A stretch of 41,520 bases of DNA, from positions 71,155 through 112,674 of the forward strand of contig MGGS01000002.1 of assembly GCA_001792535.1 (NCBI GenBank). Reading direction: 5' to 3'. This DNA comes from Candidatus Woesebacteria bacterium RIFCSPHIGHO2_02_FULL_42_20. GTDB taxonomy: Bacteria > Patescibacteriota > Microgenomatia > UBA8517. The position numbers and the translations under genes were made by a program. This document shows, one piece after another, positions 8,384 through 15,405 of the stretch; position 1 is the first letter of the stretch; every line of letters begins with the position of its first letter. The notes beneath the pieces were generated by a model. That model was not told the DNA's origin, did not search any database, and saw nothing but the letters and a program-made list of their open reading frames with translations.

Positions 8384-8692
8384 ATGTCGGCAGGAAGACT
8401 CCGAGTCAAACTCAAGAGCTACGATCATCATATAATTGATGAGGTGGCGACTAAGATATTGGAAACAGCCCTTGCCACTGGTGCGAAAATAGTAGGCCCT
8501 ATTCCGCTTCCAACTAAACGAACCTTGATTCCTGTCAATAAATCACCTCACACAGACAAAGATGCCAGAGAGCATTTTGAAATTCTGGTTCATAAAAGGC
8601 TAATTGATATCTTGGACCCTTCCGACCGCACAATCGATTCTCTGTCTAATTTAGATCTTCCGGCCGGTGTTTCCATTGAAGTTAAGATGTAA
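8384..8692 (+). CDS. rpsJ: 30S ribosomal protein S10
   Basis: S10 is a small-subunit head protein that also acts as NusE in antitermination. The 102-aa length and the sequence are typical: N-terminal RVKLKSYDHHIID, GPIPLPTKRTLIPVNKSPHTDKDAREHFE in the middle, and a C-terminal PAGVSIEVKM. It starts 16 nt after tuf with no clear Shine-Dalgarno site. In most bacteria S10 opens the long S10 ribosomal operon (rplC, rplD and so on). Here it is followed instead by a methyltransferase gene after 9 nt, so the ribosomal cluster is split at this point. Confidence 0.98.
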   Translation: MSAGRLRVKLKSYDHHIIDEVATKILETALATGAKIVGPIPLPTKRTLIPVNKSPHTDKDAREHFEILVHKRLIDILDPSDRTIDSLSNLDLPAGVSIEVKM

Positions 8693-8701
8693 AATTACCC
8701 T

Positions 8702-9268
8702 ATGGGCAACTTTGTTTCCCGTGCTGGCGAAAAACTTGCCTTTGCTTTGAGCACTTTCAAGATCGATGTTAGTGGCCTCACGGCCGCTGATTTTGGAAGC
8801 TCGACCGGTGGCTTTGTCGATTGTTTGCTGCAAAACGGCGTTAAAAAGGTTTATGCGGTAGAAGTTGGCTATGGGACTTTGGATTGGAAATTGCGCAACA
8901 ACCAAAGAGTTGTCGTAATGGAACGTACCAACGCCATGCACGTGACTTTGCCCGAAAAAATGGACTTTATCACGATTGACGTTGGTTGGACAAGGCAGAA
9001 ACTAATTTTACCTAATGTTTTTGCCAATCTTAAAAAAGGTGGGACAGCAATTTCTTTGCTTAAACCGCACTATGAAGCCGACAGAAAATATCTGCGGGGT
9101 GGCAAACTTGCCGACGAATTTGTAGATGAAGTTTTGGAAAGTGTAAAGTCGGATATCGAAGCTGTCGGCGGCAAAGCAATCGATGTCGTTGAGTCCCCAA
9201 TTTTGGGTGAAAAAGGGAAAAACCGCGAGTTTCTTGCTCGTATACTCAACCAACTAAGAAATACTTAA
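8702..9268 (+). CDS. TlyA/FtsJ-like RNA methyltransferase without S4 domain
   Basis: This 188-aa protein has the Rossmann methyltransferase core of TlyA, a 2'-O-ribose methyltransferase of rRNA. It begins directly at the motif SRAGEKL, followed by the SAM loop DFGSSTGGF, the acidic strand AVEVGYG, the catalytic-type DFITIDVGW, and LLKPHYE. These fit the K-D-K-E arrangement of FtsJ-fold enzymes. TlyA proteins are usually ~240-270 aa with an N-terminal S4 RNA-binding domain; here that domain is absent and only three residues precede the core. The ATG lies 9 nt after rpsJ, so no room exists upstream for S4 in this frame. Substrate is probably rRNA but could differ. Confidence 0.85.
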   Translation: MGNFVSRAGEKLAFALSTFKIDVSGLTAADFGSSTGGFVDCLLQNGVKKVYAVEVGYGTLDWKLRNNQRVVVMERTNAMHVTLPEKMDFITIDVGWTRQKLILPNVFANLKKGGTAISLLKPHYEADRKYLRGGKLADEFVDEVLESVKSDIEAVGGKAIDVVESPILGEKGKNREFLARILNQLRNT

Positions 9269-9318
9269 TATATTACAGAATATAGATCTACAGATAGGTT
9301 TTGATATAATACCACGGG

Positions 9319-10056
9319 TTATGTTTGGTGTGAGGTGAATTTAATAATCTCTTCTGCCAGTTCTTTTGGATGGTGAACTGGAATCGAGTGGTTGCAGAGG
9401 TAGGAGATTACTTTTTTGTTTTTGAAATTATTGTAGAGTTCTGTCCCGTTTATTTTTATTACTGCACTATCTTTTGTGCCGTAAGCAAGAAGGATCGGTA
9501 TATGAACCATACTTACTTTGCTTGGCCAGTCGTGTGTTAATAAATCACGACAACAGAGGGCAACCGATTTTGCGTTGCTCTTTTTAAGAAAACCCGCGTC
9601 CAGAGGGATTAATTTTTGGAGGGTAGATTTTAATAACTTGTTTTTAGAATTGAGAATGAGTTTGATAATTTTGTCAACAAAACCAAGGTTAATACCGATC
9701 CAGATAAGAAATCTGAAATTTTTGGGCGAGTGCGAATTTGGTTTTCTTAACGGCGACGAGACAATAACCAGTTTTTTGACTTCTCTGGGAAATTTTATTG
9801 AGTACTCAAGTGAAATATATCCTCCTAATGAATGGCCGACCAAAATGTAAGGCGATTTGATTTTTAGTTTTTTAAGTACGTCTTTGACATAAATTGGAAA
9901 AAGGTCAAAATCTAGTGGCTTTCCTTTGTAAATTTTATAGTATTCGGGAATATCAAAAGCAATAGTTTTGTATTTGTTTTTAGGGAAATACTTTAGCATC
10001 TTTTTCCAAAGACTTTTAGAGTATCCAAGGCCGGGAATGAAAATTAGAGTTTTCAT
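9319..10056 (-). CDS. Alpha/beta hydrolase
   Basis: This 245-aa protein has the alpha/beta-hydrolase fold. Visible are the oxyanion region FIPGLGYSKSLW, the nucleophile elbow GHSLGG, an acid at YGTKDSAV, and the final histidine in NHSIPVHHP. The substrate cannot be told. I chose the ATG at 10056 because its first four bases overlap the stop of the upstream gene (ATGA) and a GGAGG Shine-Dalgarno site lies 8 nt before it; an ATG at 10071 has no such support. It is the last gene of a minus-strand run with two FemAB-like transferases and another hydrolase, which hints at a cell-surface role. Confidence 0.8.
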   Translation of the reverse strand: MKTLIFIPGLGYSKSLWKKMLKYFPKNKYKTIAFDIPEYYKIYKGKPLDFDLFPIYVKDVLKKLKIKSPYILVGHSLGGYISLEYSIKFPREVKKLVIVSSPLRKPNSHSPKNFRFLIWIGINLGFVDKIIKLILNSKNKLLKSTLQKLIPLDAGFLKKSNAKSVALCCRDLLTHDWPSKVSMVHIPILLAYGTKDSAVIKINGTELYNNFKNKKVISYLCNHSIPVHHPKELAEEIIKFTSHQT

Positions 10057-10874
10057 AAAGGCAGCCTCCATTTTGTAAATGCACCGGGGTAAACGGCTTC
10101 TTTTCCGCCAAAAGATTTTTTAAAACGTGTGAACCCGAGCCAGGATTTTAACGGAAAGCGGTCGTCATAGACGCCTTCTAAATCAAACAACTTACACTTT
10201 AATTTTTTGGCCAGCTTTATAGCTTCCCAAGTAACTAACGTTGGTGCAAATAATTTCTTCCCTTCAGGAGTGGCCGCGGCGTACATGTAATAGGCAACAC
10301 TACCCGTTTCAGGCATTAATATTCCGGCGAGAAGTTTATTGCTCTTATGTGCGAGCAGTAGATGCGAGTTTTTGCCAAAAGCGCTATGCAAAGCGTGAAT
10401 TGATTTGCCGAGTTTTAATAATCTCCTACTTGGTTGGGCGGCGAGCCAAAGTTCTACAAATGAATTCATATCGCTAGAACTTGTTACTTGTAATTTGTTA
10501 CGCTTGGCTATTTTGATGTTATACCTGGTCTTGTGATGCATTTCCCCCAAAAGTTGGTTCTCTGTTTTAGTCAAGTCGATTTCTATTGTCTTGCTCGGTA
10601 GGTAGGGAGATTTAGTTAGTTTAAATCCACGCTTTATAAGTGGTTTACCCTGAGCGAAGTCGAAGGGTTCGATAACAATTTGGAAGGCTCTGTGTTTTTT
10701 GGCAATTCGGTTTATTTGATTAAAGTCCAACTTCTGTGGCCTTTGAATTTTAATAAATGAACCAATGACTGGAATCTTTTTAATAAAATAATTTACTCGA
10801 TCTTTTCGCTCGACTATCCAGCCAACATTTTGCATGTAATCTACATACCTTTTGGTCTGGCGAATATCAATCAT
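10053..10874 (-). CDS. FemAB-like peptidoglycan bridge/aminoacyl transferase (1)
   Basis: This 273-aa protein belongs to the FemABX group, double GNAT-fold enzymes that move amino acids from tRNA to peptidoglycan precursors. Seen are the N-terminal DIRQTKRYVDYMQNVGW, the signature MHHKTRYNIKIAKRNKL, and the C-terminal AIKLAKKLKCKLFDLEGVYD with SWLGFTRFKKSFGG. It starts at an ATG 8 nt inside the upstream gene. Residues FDFAQGK are coded by a palindromic repeat at 10647-10668 that looks like an in-frame insertion between family-conserved parts. Exact amino acid and acceptor are not inferable. Confidence 0.85.
   Translation of the reverse strand: MIDIRQTKRYVDYMQNVGWIVERKDRVNYFIKKIPVIGSFIKIQRPQKLDFNQINRIAKKHRAFQIVIEPFDFAQGKPLIKRGFKLTKSPYLPSKTIEIDLTKTENQLLGEMHHKTRYNIKIAKRNKLQVTSSSDMNSFVELWLAAQPSRRLLKLGKSIHALHSAFGKNSHLLLAHKSNKLLAGILMPETGSVAYYMYAAATPEGKKLFAPTLVTWEAIKLAKKLKCKLFDLEGVYDDRFPLKSWLGFTRFKKSFGGKEAVYPGAFTKWRLPL
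10647..10668. repeat. REP-like palindromic element inside a FemAB gene
   Basis: ACCCT (10647-10651) and AGGGT (10664-10668) flank the core GAGCGAAGTCGA. The core is one I associate with dispersed short repeats in many environmental genomes. It adds the peptide FDFAQGK in frame to the FemAB-like protein. No second copy was noticed in this window. Confidence 0.55.
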
Positions 10875-11538
10875 TTAATAGTTTGCTGATTTTTTCTAAA
10901 GTTATTGGTGAATTTAAAATGTTTACATGCCCAACTATATTAACTTGGATATTTCTTGCGCCTTCCAGGTATAAACTTTTATTTGGAATTACATATGGGT
11001 CGGCTTCAGGATAAATGTTAATGATCTTTTTTATTCCGTTTTGATTTTTGTTCACTTCTTTGATTTGTTTAGACCATGGGGTAAGCTCATGGACATTAAA
11101 AATTCTAAGAACTCCCCACAATGTTCCTATATTTGGAACGGAGAGGTTGATTACCTCCTTTACCCTTTTTTCCATTTCCGTGTCTTGAAGAAGAAGTCTT
11201 GATATTATTCCTCCTTTACTATGAGCAACAATAATTAGCTTACTTAAATTGTGTTTTAGAATGTATTTCTTGATTTCGTTAACGCCGTAACTGATAGGAT
11301 AAATGTTTCTTTCAATAGAGGTGACTATGTGGATTTTATATCCAAGATTATTTAAAAAGTTTCCAGTCTTTCGCAAATAATACCAAGACCCCAAAAATCC
11401 TGGGATTAAGATTGCGTTTCCAGATTTTCCACTTTCCCAATTTCTTGGCGGCTTTTTATGGAAGGTTGCCTTGATGCCTTCAAATTTAATAAACAGTAGT
11501 TCTTTTATGAGAATGAGAGCTATTTTGATCATGTTCAC
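10867..11538 (-). CDS. Lipase-like alpha/beta hydrolase
   Basis: This 223-aa protein has an alpha/beta-hydrolase fold close to lipases and PGAP1-type hydrolases. The oxyanion region is LIPGFLGSWYYLR, the nucleophile elbow AHSKGG, with an acid near YPEADPYVIP and a histidine in NIVGHVNIL. The first residues form a hydrophobic helix (IKIALILIKELLFI) that may bind membrane. The start is either GTG at 11538, which forms a GTGA overlap with the previous stop, or ATG at 11532; neither has a Shine-Dalgarno site. It lies between two FemAB-like genes, which suggests a lipid or cell-wall substrate by context only. Confidence 0.75.
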   Translation of the reverse strand: MNMIKIALILIKELLFIKFEGIKATFHKKPPRNWESGKSGNAILIPGFLGSWYYLRKTGNFLNNLGYKIHIVTSIERNIYPISYGVNEIKKYILKHNLSKLIIVAHSKGGIISRLLLQDTEMEKRVKEVINLSVPNIGTLWGVLRIFNVHELTPWSKQIKEVNKNQNGIKKIINIYPEADPYVIPNKSLYLEGARNIQVNIVGHVNILNSPITLEKISKLLND

Positions 11539-12404
11539 AGTTTTGATTTTATTCGGAGAACAGTCCAGCGGATTTTTTCAGCGAGTATATATAGAGTGTA
11601 AAGGGATTTGTTTATAAAAAGATCCCACGTTCCCAATAATTCGACAACCTGCGGATTATAGCCCTCTTTAAATTTTGTAAATCCTTTTCCAGGTTCTCTT
11701 CCCCAAAGGTCAAAAGTTTTGCAGCCAATTTTTTTGCCAAATTTTATAGCTTCCCACATCATGAGGTTACTTGCCATGACGTTTTTGTGAATATCACTAC
11801 TGGCGCCGTAAGGGTAATAGAGGATTTTATCGTGAGCAAACAAAATCCAGGTAGTTATGATTTCGCCTCGGTATTTGGCAACAAGTAAATGAGCGATTGG
11901 TGATTGGTGGTTGGTGACTGGTGATTGGTGAAGGTGTTTCCACATTAAACGGTGATATTTTGGTGTGTGGGCGTAGAAGCCTTGGCGTTTAGCGGTTTCA
12001 AAAGTCAGTTCAAGATATTTTTTAAATGCTTTTTGCGAGCTGTCTTCCTCTATGTTTACTCCGCGTTTTTGGGCCAGGCGAATGTTGTAGCGGGTCTTAC
12101 TCGAAAAGTTCTTCAAGATCTCATCTTCGGACTTTGTTAAGTCGATCCAAAAAGTGGTGGGTGTAAATAGAGTTTTACCTGGTACAGTCCCGTTTTTTCT
12201 GAATAATTGAATTACTGAATTACTGGTTTTACTTTTGACAACATTTGGTTCGAGTTTTATAAATATTAAGTTTTTTTCTTTTGCCAGTTTTTTAAGAAAG
12301 TAGAGCATTTCCTGGGTTGGTTTTGGACCTTTGATAAACATACCGACAGAGTAGTTGGTGAATGGTATACGGTGTATTGTAATTACGCCGTATTTTGTTT
12401 CCAC
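11535..12404 (-). CDS. FemAB-like peptidoglycan bridge/aminoacyl transferase (2)
   Basis: This is a second FemABX-type transferase. Motifs are FSSKTRYNIRLAQKRG, LVAKYRGEIITTWILFAHD, and the C-terminal MWEAIKFGKKIGCKTFDLWG with GFTKFKEGYNP. The first canonical start is GTG at 12404, giving 289 aa. Family-like sequence continues in frame upstream: THPLQTHQWAEFRREWGNEV is coded at about 12464-12405, matching the usual FemAB N-terminal helix, but no ATG, GTG or TTG precedes it in that frame before the ABC transporter gene. The true start may be non-canonical or lost. Residues HQSPVTNHQSPIA come from a heptamer tandem repeat (11899-11933). Membrane-peripheral action on the cell wall is the likely role. 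Confidence 0.8.
   Translation of the reverse strand: METKYGVITIHRIPFTNYSVGMFIKGPKPTQEMLYFLKKLAKEKNLIFIKLEPNVVKSKTSNSVIQLFRKNGTVPGKTLFTPTTFWIDLTKSEDEILKNFSSKTRYNIRLAQKRGVNIEEDSSQKAFKKYLELTFETAKRQGFYAHTPKYHRLMWKHLHQSPVTNHQSPIAHLLVAKYRGEIITTWILFAHDKILYYPYGASSDIHKNVMASNLMMWEAIKFGKKIGCKTFDLWGREPGKGFTKFKEGYNPQVVELLGTWDLFINKSLYTLYILAEKIRWTVLRIKSKL
11899..11933. repeat. Heptamer tandem repeat (GGTGATT)n inside a FemAB gene
   Basis: Five 7-bp units follow each other: GGTGATT, GGTGGTT, GGTGACT, GGTGATT, GGTGAAG. Three units equal seven codons, so on the minus strand the repeat gives a periodic peptide (HQSPVTN, then HQSPIA). Copy-number changes that are not multiples of three units would shift the frame. 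Confidence 0.8.
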
Positions 12405-12471
12405 GACTTCATTTCCCCACTCCCTTCTAAACTCCGCCCACTGGTGGGTTTGAAGAGGATGAGTAACGGAT

Positions 12472-14253
12472 TCACTTGTAACCTTGCGCTTGGATTTCGA
12501 AAAGCTCGGCAGACAGTCCTCCTTTCTTCATGAGTTTTTTATGGCTTCCTTCTTCAATAATCTTCCCACCTTCCAGAACTAATATTCTGTCAGCGTTTCG
12601 GACGGTTGAAAATCGGTGAGAAATGATTATTACGGTTTTGCCTTTTTGTAGAGCTTGAACCTTTTGAAAGATTTCATATTCTGCTTTAGCGTCAATAGCG
12701 CTTGTCGGCTCGTCAAGAATTAAAATGGGAGCATCCCGGAAAAAGGCTCGGGCTAGAGCAAGCTTTTGCCACTGTCCACCGGAAAGATCTACTCCCCCCT
12801 TAAACATTTTCCCCAAAATTTGATCAACGCCTTTGGGCAAATTATCAAGATATTTGTTTGCCCCCGATTTTTCAATAGCCTTCTTGAGCAACCTTTCTTG
12901 GTTTATCTTTGTTAAATCTCCCAGATAGACGTTTTCCTTGAAGGTAAATTGATACTTGATAAAATCCTGAAACAAGGCCCCGATTTGTTTATGCCATCCG
13001 TTCAGATCCACCTCTTTAATATTTACGCCATTAGTCAAAATTTCACCCTCAGAAACATCATAGAAACGAAGTAGGAGTTTTATAATCGTCGTTTTACCCG
13101 CACCGTTTTCTCCGACCAATGCAATTTTTTCCCCACTTTCAATTTTCAAATTGAAGTTTTTCAAAATATAACGCTCTGTTTTTGGATACTTAAAAGAGAC
13201 GTTTTTAAATTCAATTAGTGGAGGCATTGGGGTTGCTGTGATCGCTTTAGGAAGCACAGGTGAAGTAATTGTTTTTTGAGTGTTAATGAAATCAAAATAT
13301 TTATCGATATATTTATTCCTTGCGGCCATGCTTGAATACTGGTTAAGGATGTCTTCAGCACTTAACGTAAGATTTAAAGATTGCTGGAAAACTAACGCGA
13401 AATTACCAATAGTTAAAGTTCCCATAAAAACCCTCGAGAGATTAAGGTGCTGTGTATAGACAAAAGCTGAAAATTGTATGAGCTTCGCGAGCAGAATTTT
13501 TAATGACCAGGGACCATTAACTTTGTCAAAGTCACTAAAATAGAGTTGCTGCTGCTTTTTAATTTTTGCCAACATTGTTTCGCCGGTTTTGAAAATAGCC
13601 GATTCCTTAGAGGTTGAATCGGAAAAAAGAAGGTTTTTGATATATTGGGTAACTCTGGTAACCACCGACCTTTTCTCGACATAAAAAGGCCAGGTAGAAA
13701 TCCTAAATTTGTCAAACGCAATATAACTTGGGATTGTGGCGATTAGTATGATTGGCGCAAATAACGGGAAAGTAACCGATACGACTAGTGCGGCAGTGGT
13801 AAATTTAAAAACTGCATCTATTAGGCTAATAAAGCGAACTAAGTGCATCTGTATTGTTCCCTTGACTCCTTCCAATTGGGCAATTAAGTTCTGGAATTCC
13901 GGGTTTTCAAAAGTGGCCGGGTCGAGCTCTGTAAGTTTTTTGCTAATTTGAAGATCAATATAGCCTTCAAATTTTATTTGTAAGTAAGCTTCTTTTACAT
14001 CCATGAGGCTTTTAAGCGTGAGTTTGGCAACCGACGCGATGAGATAGCCGATAATAATCAAAGATAGGTCCGTGAAAGTAACCTGTTGACCTGACGAAAA
14101 CAAATCCAAAACTTTGGCCAGAAGAAAAACCTGAATAAAGGGGTACAACGTACTGTCATAAACTGTAGCTAAAATCGTAACTAACGAGTAGACGCCATTC
14201 GCTTTCCAAGAAAGCGACAAAGCTTTCATACCATATGCTAGTGATTTTTTCAT
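12472..14253 (-). CDS. ABC exporter, fused permease and ATPase
   Basis: This 593-aa protein is a half-transporter of the MsbA/lipid-peptide exporter type. Residues 1-330 hold the membrane domain with about six hydrophobic segments (for example PFIQVFLLAKVL and FAPIILIATIPSYIAF). The C-terminal ~240 residues are the ATPase: Walker A GENGAGKT, Q-loop FQDF, signature LSGGQ, Walker B ILILDEPTSAID, and switch ISHR. It probably works as a homodimer, because no partner gene is adjacent. The ATG at 14253 overlaps the last codon of the HicA remnant (ATGA), so the exporter is probably translated from the hicB transcript. Substrate is unknown; the neighbouring FemAB and hydrolase genes suggest envelope material. 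Confidence 0.92.
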   Translation of the reverse strand: MKKSLAYGMKALSLSWKANGVYSLVTILATVYDSTLYPFIQVFLLAKVLDLFSSGQQVTFTDLSLIIIGYLIASVAKLTLKSLMDVKEAYLQIKFEGYIDLQISKKLTELDPATFENPEFQNLIAQLEGVKGTIQMHLVRFISLIDAVFKFTTAALVVSVTFPLFAPIILIATIPSYIAFDKFRISTWPFYVEKRSVVTRVTQYIKNLLFSDSTSKESAIFKTGETMLAKIKKQQQLYFSDFDKVNGPWSLKILLAKLIQFSAFVYTQHLNLSRVFMGTLTIGNFALVFQQSLNLTLSAEDILNQYSSMAARNKYIDKYFDFINTQKTITSPVLPKAITATPMPPLIEFKNVSFKYPKTERYILKNFNLKIESGEKIALVGENGAGKTTIIKLLLRFYDVSEGEILTNGVNIKEVDLNGWHKQIGALFQDFIKYQFTFKENVYLGDLTKINQERLLKKAIEKSGANKYLDNLPKGVDQILGKMFKGGVDLSGGQWQKLALARAFFRDAPILILDEPTSAIDAKAEYEIFQKVQALQKGKTVIIISHRFSTVRNADRILVLEGGKIIEEGSHKKLMKKGGLSAELFEIQAQGYK

Positions 14254-14382
14254 AAATATTTTTTTATTTCTTCTGGTGATATGCCGATTTGTTTTGAGTA
14301 CATTGGGATAGATGTATACTTACCGTTGTTTTTTGAGAGCCTTAGCTAACTTCACGGGTTTGACTTGAGGCAGTTTACTCAT
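14250..14382 (-). pseudogene. hicA: Remnant of a HicA-type mRNA interferase toxin
   Basis: An ATG at 14382 overlaps the hicB stop (ATGA), the usual hicB-hicA junction. It codes for MSKLPQVKPVKLAKALKKQR and then hits TAA. That is the N-terminal helix of HicA/YcfA toxins. The rest survives in another frame: GKYTSIPMYSKQIG joined directly to ISPEEIKKYL, the strand and C-terminal helix of HicA. The central part with the conserved GSH catalytic motif is missing, and a second deletion removes the helix after 'IG'. Only 133 bp remain of the ~230 bp expected. The toxin must be inactive while the antitoxin gene stays open. Confidence 0.8.
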
Positions 14383-14669
14383 GCGACGGCGAGTCTTGCT
14401 GTTTTTTCAGGAACACGAATCTGTGTGAAAGTGACAATGCTTTCTTCCGGGTAGTCAACCGGGATTTCTTTTCCCTGTTCAGTAAGAAATTCAATTACTC
14501 CTTCTATCCCTTGCTTGATGCCTTTAAGAGCTTTCTCGATTGAATCTCCGTAATCAAAAACTCCCAAAGTAGGACAAGATGCACTATAAACGATCTTGCC
14601 GTTCTCATAACGCTCTTTTTCAATAATAACTCGATAGTTTAATATATTTCTGTCTATTTTTTTTACCAT
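14379..14669 (-). CDS. hicB: HicB-like antitoxin
   Basis: This 96-aa protein has the partial RNase H-like fold of HicB: YRVIIEKERYENGKIVYSASCPTLGVFDYGDSIEKALKGIKQGIEGVIEFL is the typical pattern (CPTLG, then an amphipathic helix). HicB binds and inhibits the RNA-cutting toxin HicA. I chose the ATG at 14669; a GTG at 14690 is also in frame, but a TATAAT box at 14679-14684 places the transcription start after that GTG. The partner hicA downstream is wrecked, so this is an orphan antitoxin. It may persist as a regulator of its transcript, which appears to continue into the ABC exporter. Confidence 0.85.
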   Translation of the reverse strand: MVKKIDRNILNYRVIIEKERYENGKIVYSASCPTLGVFDYGDSIEKALKGIKQGIEGVIEFLTEQGKEIPVDYPEESIVTFTQIRVPEKTARLAVA

Positions 14670-14678
14670 AACAGTAGC

Positions 14679-14684
14679 ATTATA
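14679..14684 (-). promoter_or_regulatory. TATAAT box 9 nt before the hicB ATG
   Basis: A perfect TATAAT on the minus strand ends 9 nt before the ATG at 14669 and overlaps the stop codon of the upstream gene. The mRNA would have a leader of 0-3 nt. Confidence 0.55.
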
Positions 14685-15405
14685 CACCACCTTTTTTAAG
14701 GTATCTAACCTGAGGGTGAACTTTTGAAAAGACCAACATAGTATTTTGCTGAAGACTAGTTATATCAAGGTCTGTTTTATAGTCGTTTATAAACTCGGTT
14801 TTAAAAGGAAGTTTATTGGTTAGTCTATCAAGCAAGGTTTCATAGTATACTAGGCCTTTTCTGATGATCTTTGCATCTTGTTCTGTGATGAAACTTCTGG
14901 GAAAGAAATGGTGAATAACTAATACTCTAGGCTTGCATACTCTTAGCGCAAGCTCGGCGCACTGAATACCATTTTCTATATCGATTTCGTTAGACCTAGC
15001 AAAAGCGATATTTGTACTCTGTAATATATTATTTTCTTCTCTTGTAAATTCCTTGATTGAACTTGGATCACCCCAATCTGCAAAATTGGTAATTGAGACA
15101 CCGTCCTGTTGTATGTTGAAAATTATGTTGGGCGTACCTCGAGTTTCTCTTGTTTCTATACCGGTTATCAGGAGATTATCTTTTTCGAATCGACCGGAGT
15201 AAGATAAAATGTGTGATTTTGGTGAGGTTGCTATGTTTCCGTGATCATGCCAAGTGCTGCTTATTAATAAATACTCGGACTCAATTTGACCGACATCTAC
15301 ATTATTAAACGTATCGTAGGGATCAGTTAAAATTTTTCTCCCCGCAAGTTCGATTAAAAAGCAACAATGTCCAAACCAGGTTAGTTTGACCTTATTGGTA
15401 ATCAT
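14680..15405 (-). CDS. Metallo-beta-lactamase-fold protein with altered metal site
   Basis: This 241-aa protein resembles UlaG/YtnP-type metallo-beta-lactamase-fold hydrolases: VKLTWFGHCCFLIELAGRKILTDPYD is the typical opening. The metal-binding motif expected as HxHxDH reads STWHDH, so the first two histidines are replaced by Ser and Trp while the final Asp-His stays. Later landmarks are FADWGDP and VLVIHHFFPRSF. A reduced or one-metal site, or a non-enzymatic role, is likely. I chose ATG 15405, which overlaps the helicase gene's end by 14 nt; ATG 15417 is an alternative. A TATAAT at 15422-15427 lies 16 nt before the chosen start. Product is confident at fold level only. Confidence 0.7.
   Translation of the reverse strand: MITNKVKLTWFGHCCFLIELAGRKILTDPYDTFNNVDVGQIESEYLLISSTWHDHGNIATSPKSHILSYSGRFEKDNLLITGIETRETRGTPNIIFNIQQDGVSITNFADWGDPSSIKEFTREENNILQSTNIAFARSNEIDIENGIQCAELALRVCKPRVLVIHHFFPRSFITEQDAKIIRKGLVYYETLLDRLTNKLPFKTEFINDYKTDLDITSLQQNTMLVFSKVHPQVRYLKKGGV

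Noticed and set aside
9269-9318. Terminator between the TlyA-like gene and the convergent hydrolase
   Set aside because: The 50-nt gap is AT-rich with only a short TAGATCTA palindrome; no stem with U-tract is present.
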